A stretch of DNA of 11,985 nucleotides from Lachnospiraceae bacterium UBA7182 (GCA_002491115.1 DKVI01000057.1:1-11985); one strand, 5' to 3'. Counted from the first letter of the stretch, positions 1 through 6,860 are shown. Notes: a model not told the origin generated them from the letters alone. Made by a program: numbers and translations.

Positions 1-81
1 TTAATTTAAGCGTCAGAGCTGGTTGAGAGCAGCGTGCCTTGAAAGGGAAGGAGGTTTATGGTAACATAAAACATATCTTTT

Positions 82-98
82 AAATTTGACAAACAGAA
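82..98 (+). repeat. 17-bp direct repeat, left copy
   Basis: The sequence AAATTTGACAAACAGAA occurs here and, identically, at 772-788. The two copies bracket the toxin-antitoxin pair and the decayed frame after it. Each copy contains a TTGACA hexamer. Similarity stops abruptly on both sides of the 17 bases, so this is not a long duplication. Confidence 0.7.
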
Positions 99-114
99 CG
101 AGATTAGAAAAAAT
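86..114 (+). promoter_or_regulatory. Possible promoter for the toxin-antitoxin operon
   Basis: A consensus -35 TTGACA at 86-91 is followed after 17 bases by AAAAAT at 109-114, which matches TATAAT at four of six positions. The -35 is strong and the -10 weak. It lies about 30 bases upstream of the antitoxin start, where a promoter would be expected. Promoter position is an inference. Confidence 0.4.
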
Positions 115-142
115 GAATTTATGAAAGCGGGGAAGAAAAGGA

Positions 143-370
143 ATGAGTGAAAGAGAAAAATTGCTTCAATTGGTGGACGCAGTACCGGATTATAAATTGT
201 GTTATGCTATAACCTATTTACAAGGATTGACAGATGGCGGCAAAGCAGAACTCAATAAAGAAACATTAGAAGCTTTTGAAGAGGCCGAAAGAATAAGTAA
301 AGACCCAAATGTTAAAAGTTATACAGATGTAAAAGAAATGTTCAGAGAGATTTTAGCAGATGAAACTTAA
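143..370 (+). CDS. RelB-like antitoxin of a YafQ-type toxin-antitoxin pair
   Basis: A 75-residue acidic protein encoded directly before, and overlapping by 11 bases, a YafQ-family toxin gene. By gene order and size it is the cognate antitoxin, expected to bind and neutralise the toxin in the cytoplasm. Residues 36-75 (LNKETLEAFEEAERISKDP and on) resemble the toxin-binding C-terminal helices of RelB/DinJ antitoxins. Residues 1-31 are a different helical segment (REKLLQLVDAVPDYKLCYAI) with no ribbon-helix-helix that I can see, so DNA binding and autoregulation cannot be assumed. The start ATG is preceded by AAAGGA at 137-142 and by GGGGA at 129-133; the latter is better spaced. The region is much richer in A/T than leuS next door, which fits acquisition by transfer. 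Assignment of the pair is firm; the subfamily is less so. Confidence 0.8.
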   Translation: MSEREKLLQLVDAVPDYKLCYAITYLQGLTDGGKAELNKETLEAFEEAERISKDPNVKSYTDVKEMFREILADET

Positions 371-641
371 AGTAAAGTATTCCGGTAAATTCAAAAAAGG
401 GTTAAAGTTAGCGGCGAAAAGAGGCTTGGATTTATCTTTGCTGGAAAATGTTGTTGAAAAATTAAAAAACAGGATCCCGTTAGAAGAAAAATACAAAGAT
501 CATCCGCTTAAAGGTAAAATGTCAAAATATAGGGAATGCCATATTCAACCGGATTGGTTGTTAGTATATCTTATAGAGGAGGATATATTGGTTTTAACGC
601 TAATTGATACCGGAACTCATGCCGATCTATTCAACGAATAA
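360..641 (+). CDS. yafQ: YafQ-family mRNA interferase toxin (RelE superfamily)
   Basis: A 93-residue basic protein of the YafQ branch of RelE toxins, which are ribosome-dependent endoribonucleases that cleave mRNA in the A site. Length and order match E. coli YafQ: KDHPLKGK (47-52), YRECHIQPDWLLVY (57-70) and TGTHADLF (84-91). Residues aligned with the E. coli catalytic set (H50, H63, D67, W68, H87, F91) are all present as H48, H61, D65, W66, H87 and F91, so the toxin appears intact. The arginine before TGTH in E. coli YafQ is Asp83 here. The ATG lies inside the end of the antitoxin gene (ATGA-type overlap, 360-370), implying coupled translation with antitoxin made first. No terminator is visible directly downstream. 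Confidence 0.9.
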   Translation: MKLKVKYSGKFKKGLKLAAKRGLDLSLLENVVEKLKNRIPLEEKYKDHPLKGKMSKYRECHIQPDWLLVYLIEEDILVLTLIDTGTHADLFNE

Positions 642-771
642 AATACATACCAATTATACAGGTGCGGTGTTAAGAAATAAAAATTTTGGAAATAAAAGAT
701 GGAGATACATTGCAACTGGAGATTACTGAGAATAGTGATAGGATTGTCGGCTTGAAAACCCATTACGGAAA

Positions 772-788
772 AAATTTGACAAACAGAA
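772..788 (+). repeat. 17-bp direct repeat, right copy
   Basis: Identical to 82-98. This copy supplies the -35 hexamer of the likely leuS promoter. The distance between copies is 690 bases and includes the complete toxin-antitoxin operon. Confidence 0.7.
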
Positions 789-804
789 ACTGGTATATTA
801 CACT
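776..804 (+). promoter_or_regulatory. Likely leuS promoter
   Basis: TTGACA at 776-781, a 17-base spacer, and TACACT at 799-804. The -35 is perfect and the -10 matches four of six positions. Transcription would start near 811, giving a leader of about 110 bases before leuS. A TATATT at 794-799 is an alternative but badly spaced -10. Confidence 0.5.
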
Positions 805-813
805 AATATAGTT

Positions 814-906
814 ATGAAAATTTCTGCCTGTGTCAACCAGACGTCCTGCCTGCATAAACTGCGTGCAGGCAGGCCATTGGACTGTGGCTGCACAGGTAAA
901 AAATAG
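814..906 (+). CDS. Possible 30-residue upstream peptide in the leuS leader
   Basis: ATG at 814 opens a 30-codon frame ending at TAG 904-906, 17 bases before the leuS ATG. The peptide begins MKISACVNQTSCLHK and contains four cysteines (residues 6, 12, 24, 26) and three leucines (13, 16, 22). There is no Shine-Dalgarno sequence; the predicted transcript start near 811 would make it almost leaderless. The frame covers the whole leader hairpin. Evidence is weak, because a frame of this length is not rare by chance. It is listed because its stop lies just before the leuS ribosome binding site. Confidence 0.2.
   Translation: MKISACVNQTSCLHKLRAGRPLDCGCTGKK
826..897 (+). promoter_or_regulatory. Structured leader RNA upstream of leuS
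   Basis: A perfect 10-bp hairpin (CCTGCCTGCA 845-854 with TGCAGGCAGG 864-873, nine-base loop) sits inside an outer helix (GCCTGTG 826-832 with CACAGGT 891-897, closing with one G-U pair). A third helix, GGCCA 872-876 with TGGCT 885-889, shares two bases with the central hairpin and so could compete with it. No run of U follows, so it is not a simple terminator. The conserved T-box antiterminator sequence (AGGGTGGNACCGCG) is absent here. Function is unknown; it may control translation or protect the mRNA. Confidence 0.45.
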
Positions 907-923
907 ACCAGGAGGCACACAAA

Positions 924-3326
924 ATGAAACATAATTTCCGGAAGATAGAAGGAAAGTGGCAAAAGAAATGGGAAAACGCCGGAATCTTTAAAGCGGTTGA
1001 CGGAAGCGACAAGCCGAAATTCTACGGTCTGGTGGAATTTCCCTACCCCAGCGGAGCCGGTATGCATGTGGGGCATATCAAGGCCTATTCCAGCCTGGAA
1101 GTCATCTCCAGAAAGCGCAGGATGGAAGGATATAATGTTCTGTTCCCCATTGGGTTTGACGCGTTCGGGCTTCCCACGGAGAACTATGCCATTAAGACAG
1201 GAACCCATCCCAGGGTAATCACGGACGAGAATATTGCAAAATTTACCAACCAGCTTAAGAAAGTAGGTTTTTCTTTTGACTGGGACAGAGTCATCGACAC
1301 GACGGATGAAGACTATTATAAATGGACCCAGTGGATCTTTTTAAAGCTGTTTGAGCACGGACTGGTGTTCAGGAGCAAGGCTTTGGTCAATTACTGCCCC
1401 TCCTGCAAAGTGGTGCTTTCCAATGAGGACAGCCAGGGAGGCAAATGTGATATCTGCCACAGTGATGTGGTGCAGAAGTCCAAAGACGTATGGTATCTGC
1501 GCATCACCGAGTATGCGGACAAGCTGCTGGAAGGGCTGGAGCATGTGGATTATCCGGCGAACGTAAAGCAGCAGCAGGTGAACTGGATCGGCAAATCCAC
1601 CGGCGCGTTTGTGAATTTCACGCTGGAGGGGCTTAATGAGCAGATGGAGATCTATACGACCAGGCCGGATACCCTTTTCGGCGTTACCTTTATGGTCATC
1701 GCGCCGGAACATCCTCTGATCGACAAATATGCGGACCGCATCAAAAATATGGACGCCATTGAGGCTTACAGAAGCGAGTGCGCGAAGAAAACGGAGTTTG
1801 AGAGAACCCAGCTTGTGAAAGACAAGACGGGTGTAAAAATAGACGGGATTGAAGCAGTGAATCCCATCACCGGAAACAAGATTCCGGTATTTATCGCGGA
1901 CTATGTTATGATGGGCTATGGTACCGGCGCGATCATGGGCGTGCCGGCTCATGACCAGCGCGACTATGAGTTTGCGAAGAAATTCGGGGCGGATATTATT
2001 GAAGTCATCAAAGGCGGAGATATCTCGGTGGAAGCGTACAGCGGCGACGGGGAGATGGTAAACTCCGGTTTCCTCAACGGCTATACCAATAAGAAAGAAT
2101 CCATCGCCCGTATGCTGGAAGAGATCGAGAAAATGGGCATCGGCCATGCAGGCGTGCAGTTTAAGATGAAGGACTGGGCGTTCAACCGTCAGAGATACTG
2201 GGGAGAGCCGATTCCGATCATTCACTGCGAGGACTGCGGCGTTGTTCCCGTACCCTATGAGGAGCTGCCGCTGCGTCTGCCGAAAGTAGAGAATTTTGAG
2301 CCGGGCGCCGAGGGAGAATCCCCGCTGGCGAAGATTGAGTCTTTTGTGAATTGCACCTGCCCCAAATGCGGCAAAAAGGCAAGGCGCGAGACGGATACCA
2401 TGCCCCAGTGGGCGGGTTCCTCCTGGTATTTCCTGCGGTATATTGACCCCCACAACGATCAGGCGCTGGCAGATCCGGAGAAATTAAAATACTGGATGCC
2501 GGTAGACTGGTATAACGGCGGTATGGAACATGTGACCAGGCATGTGATTTATTCCCGTTTCTGGCATCATTTCCTTTATGATATCGGTGTGGTCAATACG
2601 CCGGAACCTTATGCGAAGCGTTCGATTCAGGGACTGATCCTGGGGCCGGACGGCGATAAGATGAGCAAATCCAAAGGGAACGTGGTGGATCCTCTGGACA
2701 TTGTGGAAGATTACGGCGCAGATACGCTGCGTACTTATGTATTGTTTATGGGCGACTACAGCGCGGCGACGCCGTGGAACGATAATTCCGTAAAAGGATG
2801 TAAGCGCTTTCTGGAGCGTGTGTCCGGTTTTACGGATATGATTTCCGAAGATAAAGAAACCAGGAAGCTGGAGACCGCTTTCCACAAGACGATCAAAAAA
2901 GTATCTTCCGATCTGGAAGAGATGAAATTTAATACGGCAATCGCTGCTCTGATGACGCTGACCAATGACATCTACGGTCTTGGTAAAGTCAGCAAGGAAC
3001 AGGTGCAGACATTTGCAAAATTACTTTGTCCCATCGCGCCCCATGTGTGCGAAGAGATCTGGGAAGTGACCGGCGGAGAAGGCTTTTTGTCCTTGCAGCC
3101 CTGGCCGCAGTATGATGAGAGCAAGACCGTGGATGCTCAGACCGAGATCGGCGTGCAGATCAACGGAAAGCTCAGAGGGACCGTTGTCATTCCTACCAAT
3201 GCGGAAAAAGAAGAAGTATTTGCCATTGCCAGGGCGGACGCAAGGATTGCTTCCCTCACCGAAGGCAAGACTTTTGTGAAAGAAATCTATGTACCCGGCA
3301 GGGTGGTGAACTTTGTGGTGAAATAA
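924..3326 (+). CDS. leuS: Leucyl-tRNA synthetase
   Basis: Class Ia aminoacyl-tRNA synthetase of 800 residues that charges tRNA-Leu with leucine using ATP in the cytoplasm. The catalytic HIGH motif appears as HVGH at 48-51 and KMSKS at 579-583. A zinc-type cluster C158-C161-C175-C178 follows the first half of the catalytic core. The CP1 editing domain shows the threonine-rich TTRPDT (245-250) and GVPAHDQRDYEFA (339-351), so post-transfer editing should be intact. A second set of paired cysteines lies at C435/C438 and C479/C482. The catalytic core reads DWYNGGMEHVTRH (528-540). Only a short loop precedes KMSKS, so the leucine-specific domain of E. coli LeuRS is absent, as in Bacillus. Residues 740-800 form the C-terminal domain. 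AGGAGG at 910-915, eight bases before the ATG, fixes the start. Full length. Confidence 0.98.
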   Translation: MKHNFRKIEGKWQKKWENAGIFKAVDGSDKPKFYGLVEFPYPSGAGMHVGHIKAYSSLEVISRKRRMEGYNVLFPIGFDAFGLPTENYAIKTGTHPRVITDENIAKFTNQLKKVGFSFDWDRVIDTTDEDYYKWTQWIFLKLFEHGLVFRSKALVNYCPSCKVVLSNEDSQGGKCDICHSDVVQKSKDVWYLRITEYADKLLEGLEHVDYPANVKQQQVNWIGKSTGAFVNFTLEGLNEQMEIYTTRPDTLFGVTFMVIAPEHPLIDKYADRIKNMDAIEAYRSECAKKTEFERTQLVKDKTGVKIDGIEAVNPITGNKIPVFIADYVMMGYGTGAIMGVPAHDQRDYEFAKKFGADIIEVIKGGDISVEAYSGDGEMVNSGFLNGYTNKKESIARMLEEIEKMGIGHAGVQFKMKDWAFNRQRYWGEPIPIIHCEDCGVVPVPYEELPLRLPKVENFEPGAEGESPLAKIESFVNCTCPKCGKKARRETDTMPQWAGSSWYFLRYIDPHNDQALADPEKLKYWMPVDWYNGGMEHVTRHVIYSRFWHHFLYDIGVVNTPEPYAKRSIQGLILGPDGDKMSKSKGNVVDPLDIVEDYGADTLRTYVLFMGDYSAATPWNDNSVKGCKRFLERVSGFTDMISEDKETRKLETAFHKTIKKVSSDLEEMKFNTAIAALMTLTNDIYGLGKVSKEQVQTFAKLLCPIAPHVCEEIWEVTGGEGFLSLQPWPQYDESKTVDAQTEIGVQINGKLRGTVVIPTNAEKEEVFAIARADARIASLTEGKTFVKEIYVPGRVVNFVVK

Positions 3327-3336
3327 ACAAAAAAAC

Positions 3337-3365
3337 TTGCTATTTGCTCCATACTTTAGTATAAT
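3337..3365 (+). promoter_or_regulatory. Promoter of the EF-G-like gene
   Basis: TTGCTA at 3337-3342, a 17-base spacer and a perfect TATAAT at 3360-3365. It starts just after the leuS stop, with no terminator between, so some leuS transcripts may also continue into the gene. The leader can form a short hairpin (AGGGTG 3375-3380 with CGCCCT 3395-3400, one G-U pair) upstream of the ribosome binding site GGAGG at 3412-3416. Confidence 0.75.
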
Positions 3366-3423
3366 TCTGACATAAGGGTGAAAACACGAAAAAACGCCCT
3401 ATTAATGTATTGGAGGAAATGCT

Positions 3424-5496
3424 ATGAACGTTTACACAACAGACAGTATCCGCAACGTGGTTCTTTTAGGACATGGCGGGAGCGGCAAGACCAGCCTGGT
3501 CGAAGCGATGGCGTATGTATCCGGCCTGACCGGACGGATCGGAAAGGTTACGGATGGAACCACCATCAGCGATTATGATAAGGAAGAGATCAAACGCAAG
3601 TTTTCCATCAATACTTCAGTCGTACCGATTATTTGGAAAGATACAAAGATCAATGTTTTAGATACACCTGGCTTTTTTGATTTTGTAGGTGAGGTGGAAG
3701 AAGCGGTGGCGGCAGCCGATGCGGCGATCATCGTGGTATCCGGTAAGGCAGGAGTGGAAGTCGGAGCGGAGAAAGCATGGGAGCTGTGTGAAAAATACAA
3801 ACTGCCCCGTATGTTTTTCGTGTCCGATATGGATGTGGATAACGCTTCCTTCCGTGAAGTAGTAGAGAATTTAACAGAGATGTACGGCAAGAAGATCGCA
3901 CCGTTCTATCAGCCGATCCGCGAAAACGAGAAGTTCGTAGGCTATATCAATGTTATGAAGATGGCAGGCCGGCGCTTCACGAAGAACGGAGAGCATGAGG
4001 ACTGCGAGATACCGGAGTACAGCCGTGCCAACCTGGATATCTACAGGGAAGCCATGATGGACGCGGTGGCTGAGACCAGCGAAGAATTTATGGAGAGATA
4101 TTTTGCGGGGGACGAGTTTTCCGTCGGTGAGATCCGTTCAGCCATGAAGATGAATGTGGAAGACGGAAGCATCGTCCCGGTTTCCATGGGATCCAGTACA
4201 GAGATTCACAATATCCATAATCTGATGAACGATATTGTGGAACTGTTCCCGTCTCCGGACAAAAAAGCATGTGCAGGCATCAACGCAAAGACCAATGAGA
4301 TCTTCCAGGCGGATTATAATTTCTCCAAAGCAAAATCCGCTTATGTATTCAAGACCATTGCGGATCCGTTTATCGGAAAATATTCTTTGATTAAAGTATG
4401 CTCCGGTGTGATCAAGTCCGATGATGTGCTGTACAATGCCACCTCCGAGTCAGAGGAAAAGTTAAGCAAACTTTATGTAGTCCGTGGCAATAAGCCGATT
4501 GAGGTGCCTGAATTGCATGCAGGTGATATCGGCGCGATCGGAAAAGCAAGCTGCAAGACCTGTGATACTTTGTCCACAAAGGCGACACCTGTGATTTATG
4601 GAAAGACTGAGATTTCCAAACCTTATACTTATATGGCATATCAGGCAAAGAAGAAGGGTGATGAGGACAAGATCTCCCAGGCCCTTGCAAAAATGATGGA
4701 TGAAGACCTGACCATCAAGGCGGTAAATGATGCGGAGAACCGTCAGACGCTTCTCTACGGTATGGGTGACCAGCATCTGTCCGTAATCACCAGTATTCTT
4801 GCCGAGAAATATAAAGTGGAGATTGAGCTGACCAAGCCAAAGGTTGCTTTCAGAGAGACACTTCGGAAGAAATCCGACGTGGAATATAAATATAAGAAAC
4901 AGACCGGCGGTCACGGGCAGTACGGACATGTAAAGATGACTTTTGAACCGTCCGGCGACCTGGAGACGGCGTATGTATTTGATCAGATGGTAGTGGGCGG
5001 CGCGGTGCCGAAGAACTACTTCCCGGCAGTGGAAAAAGGTATCCAGGAATCTGTCCTGAAAGGACCTCTGGCCGGATATCCGGTTGTGGGCGTAAAGGCA
5101 GTGCTTTACGATGGTTCCTACCATCCGGTAGACTCTTCTGAGATGGCATTCAAGACTGCGGCTGTCCAGGCGTTTAAAAAAGGCTTTATGGAGGCATCCC
5201 CGATTCTCCTGGAGCCGATCGTTACCATGACTGTGCTGGTTCCGGATAAATATACCGGCGATGTGATGGGTGATCTGAACAAGAGAAGAGGCCGTGTGCT
5301 GGGTATGAATCCGGCAGGTGCGGGCAAGACGGAAGTCGTTGCGGACGTACCGATGATGGAGATCTTCGGCTATAACACAGATCTTCGCTCCATGACCGGA
5401 GGCAGCGGCATATTCTCCTATGAATTTGCCCGGTATGAGCAGACACCGTCCGACGTACAGGAAAAAGAAGTTGCGGCAAGAGCGGCTGAAGCATAA
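3424..5496 (+). CDS. EF-G-like translational GTPase (FusA paralogue, EF-G-2 type)
   Basis: A 690-residue protein with the five-domain layout of elongation factor G, but of the paralogous branch typified by Thermus EF-G-2 rather than the main translocase. The P-loop is GHGGSGKT (16-23), where canonical EF-G has AHIDAGKT. Switch I reads RKFSI (58-62) instead of RGITI. Switch II is DTPGFFDF (80-87) instead of DTPGHVDF, so the catalytic histidine is Phe84. The guanine motif NKMD is SDMD (134-137). Domains II and III follow (about 300-475). Domain IV contains KKQTGGHGQYG (491-501) and the tip SYHPVDSSEMAF (565-576); domain V contains GDLNKRRGRVLGM (616-628). Its role is not established; it may act on ribosomes in stress or recycling. 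It has its own promoter and terminator and lacks the str-operon neighbours (rpsL, rpsG, tuf) expected of the housekeeping gene. Confidence 0.9.
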   Translation: MNVYTTDSIRNVVLLGHGGSGKTSLVEAMAYVSGLTGRIGKVTDGTTISDYDKEEIKRKFSINTSVVPIIWKDTKINVLDTPGFFDFVGEVEEAVAAADAAIIVVSGKAGVEVGAEKAWELCEKYKLPRMFFVSDMDVDNASFREVVENLTEMYGKKIAPFYQPIRENEKFVGYINVMKMAGRRFTKNGEHEDCEIPEYSRANLDIYREAMMDAVAETSEEFMERYFAGDEFSVGEIRSAMKMNVEDGSIVPVSMGSSTEIHNIHNLMNDIVELFPSPDKKACAGINAKTNEIFQADYNFSKAKSAYVFKTIADPFIGKYSLIKVCSGVIKSDDVLYNATSESEEKLSKLYVVRGNKPIEVPELHAGDIGAIGKASCKTCDTLSTKATPVIYGKTEISKPYTYMAYQAKKKGDEDKISQALAKMMDEDLTIKAVNDAENRQTLLYGMGDQHLSVITSILAEKYKVEIELTKPKVAFRETLRKKSDVEYKYKKQTGGHGQYGHVKMTFEPSGDLETAYVFDQMVVGGAVPKNYFPAVEKGIQESVLKGPLAGYPVVGVKAVLYDGSYHPVDSSEMAFKTAAVQAFKKGFMEASPILLEPIVTMTVLVPDKYTGDVMGDLNKRRGRVLGMNPAGAGKTEVVADVPMMEIFGYNTDLRSMTGGSGIFSYEFARYEQTPSDVQEKEVAARAAEA

Positions 5497-5506
5497 GAAC
5501 AGGATC

Positions 5507-5536
5507 AGGGACTGGCTGAATGCCCAGTCCCTTTTT
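5507..5536 (+). terminator. Rho-independent terminator after the EF-G-like gene
   Basis: A nine-bp stem AGGGACTGG (5507-5515) with CCAGTCCCT (5524-5532), an eight-base loop, and a run of five T (5532-5536). It begins ten bases after the stop codon. Confidence 0.9.
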
Positions 5537-5579
5537 CAGGCATGGAATATAAAGATTCTGTTAAAATGAGGGAAGTTTT

Positions 5580-6824
5580 ATGAAGAAGTATATAAAGATA
5601 TGTGTCAAAAGGGCGTGGCTTTTGCTTCGATGGCTCATACTGGCCGGCGGCATGGGAATCCTTTTGGGTCTTGTGGGCGGCCTGTTTGGAAAAAGCGTCA
5701 CATGGGTGACCGGTTTCCGGAATACGCACCCGTGGATGCTGTACCTGCTTCCGCTGGCGGGCCTTGTGATTGTGGGCATGGATCGTCTGAATCCTTATAA
5801 AGGAGGAACGAATCGGGTACTGGAAAGTATCCAGTCTCATGCGTATATACCCCTTCGCATGGCGCCGTTGATCGTGCTGTCCACGGTTCTGACCCACGCC
5901 TGCGGCGGCTCTGCCGGCAGAGAGGGCGCGGCACTGCAGTTAGGGGGGAGCCTGGGCGGTACTGCGGGAAAATGGATGAAATTTGACGAGTATGACCACA
6001 GGCTTATGATTATGTGCGGGATGAGCGCAGGTTTTGCGGCGCTGTTCGGGACACCCCTGACAGCGACCGTATTTGCTATGGAAGTCATAAGCGTGGGGAT
6101 GATGCAGTATGCCGCTTTGGTTCCCTGCTCGGTGGCGGCTTTGACGGCGAAGCAGACAGCAGAGCTGATCGGCGCTTACGGCGAGCATTTTTTGATAGAG
6201 CAAAAAGTGGCATTCGACCTGAAAAACGCGGTGCTGGTGGTTTTACTGGCGTTTTTATGTGCGGCAGTCAGCATTCTGTTTTGTGCGGCGCTGCATCATA
6301 CAGAGCATCTGTATAAAAAATATATCCCGGATGAGAGAGTACGGATTGTTGCGGGCGCCTGCCTGATTGTTTTTATGGCCAGGCTTCTGGGGACGACCGA
6401 TTACATGGGGGCGGGCATGCATATGATTGAACTGGCCATGGCCGGGAAAGTGGCTGCCGCTGCGTTTCTCCTTAAGATGGTATTTACCGCCGTTACGCTT
6501 GGAAGCGGATTCCGCGGGGGCGAAATTGTGCCGACGCTGTTTGTAGGAGCGGCCTTTGGCTGTCTGTTTGGTCAGATCACAGGGCTTTCGGCGCCTCTTG
6601 CGGCCGCCTGCGGGATGGCTGCCGTATTCTGCGGTGTCACCAACTGTCCGATTTCCTCTCTCCTTTTAAGTTTTGAGCTGTTCGGCTTTGAATGCATGCC
6701 CTTTTTTCTTCTTTCTGTCAGCATCAGTTACCTGGAATCCGGCTATTACGGCCTGTATCACAGCCAGAAGATTCTGTATTCCAAGACGAAATTACAATAT
6801 ATCAATACACATGCAAAAGAGTGA
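5580..6824 (+). CDS. CLC-family transporter, probable fluoride/proton antiporter (CLC-F type)
   Basis: A 414-residue integral membrane protein of the CLC family with about ten or more hydrophobic segments. The motif GGSAGREGAALQ (109-120) carries the external gating glutamate, Glu115. The second pore motif is GSGFRGGEIVPTLFVGA (308-324), where chloride CLCs have GGxFxP; a glutamate here (Glu315) and the preceding IPLRMAPL (90-97) resemble the CLC-F clade, which exports fluoride in exchange for protons. A C-terminal tyrosine-rich stretch ESGYYGLYHSQ (386-396) lies where CLCs place a pore tyrosine. There are no cytoplasmic CBS domains. The start has GAGGGA at 5568-5573. No promoter is obvious between the preceding terminator and the gene, and no fluoride riboswitch fits in the 43 bases between them. 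Substrate is inferred; a chloride carrier is the alternative. Confidence 0.85.
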   Translation: MKKYIKICVKRAWLLLRWLILAGGMGILLGLVGGLFGKSVTWVTGFRNTHPWMLYLLPLAGLVIVGMDRLNPYKGGTNRVLESIQSHAYIPLRMAPLIVLSTVLTHACGGSAGREGAALQLGGSLGGTAGKWMKFDEYDHRLMIMCGMSAGFAALFGTPLTATVFAMEVISVGMMQYAALVPCSVAALTAKQTAELIGAYGEHFLIEQKVAFDLKNAVLVVLLAFLCAAVSILFCAALHHTEHLYKKYIPDERVRIVAGACLIVFMARLLGTTDYMGAGMHMIELAMAGKVAAAAFLLKMVFTAVTLGSGFRGGEIVPTLFVGAAFGCLFGQITGLSAPLAAACGMAAVFCGVTNCPISSLLLSFELFGFECMPFFLLSVSISYLESGYYGLYHSQKILYSKTKLQYINTHAKE

Positions 6825-6847
6825 CAGGCATCTGTCACTCTTTTGCA
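6812..6847. terminator. Bidirectional terminator between convergent genes
   Basis: A perfect 16-bp inverted repeat with a GCAT loop (6828-6831). The core GAGTGACAG (6819-6827) pairs with CTGTCACTC (6832-6840) and is flanked by AAAA and TTTT, so it reads as a hairpin plus U tract on both strands. It contains the stop codon of the CLC gene and lies 14 bases past the end of the ABC-F gene. Confidence 0.9.
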
Positions 6848-6860
6848 GGGCAGGTTTATG

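Larger units (their letters stand above)
1..142. other. Left-edge non-coding region upstream of the toxin-antitoxin pair
   Basis: No gene is visible here. A small hairpin is possible (GCTG 18-21 with CAGC 30-33). A perfect Shine-Dalgarno AAGGAGG lies at 48-54, but the ATG at 58 is only three bases away and opens a three-codon frame that stops at once (ATG GTA ACA TAA). This could be the orphaned start region of a displaced gene, or chance. An A/T-rich stretch with a TTGACA element follows. Confidence 0.4.
674..811 (+). pseudogene. Possible remnant of a decayed coding sequence
   Basis: A stop-bounded open frame of 45 codons begins after TAA at 671 and ends at TAG 809-811. It has no good ATG or ribosome binding site, but its translation looks protein-like: ILEIKDGDTLQLEITENSDR, then IVGLKTHYGK, alternating hydrophobic and polar residues as in beta strands. 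It could be the 3' end of a gene lost when the toxin-antitoxin region was rearranged. The right copy of the 17-bp repeat and the leuS -35 lie inside its last third. I recognise no family, and chance remains possible for a frame this short. Confidence 0.3.

Noticed and set aside
642..923. T-box riboswitch upstream of leuS
   Set aside because: Expected for a clostridial leuS, but no T-box sequence, antiterminator or terminator pair is present in this interval.
1341..2453. 370-codon open frame antisense to leuS (and smaller ones at 2255-2455 and 2484-2885)
   Set aside because: They lie wholly within leuS on the other strand, have no ribosome binding site and no protein-like motifs; they are a by-product of the codon use of leuS.
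5537..5579. Fluoride riboswitch in front of the CLC-F-like gene
   Set aside because: The interval is too short once the terminator is excluded, and none of the characteristic pairing is visible.
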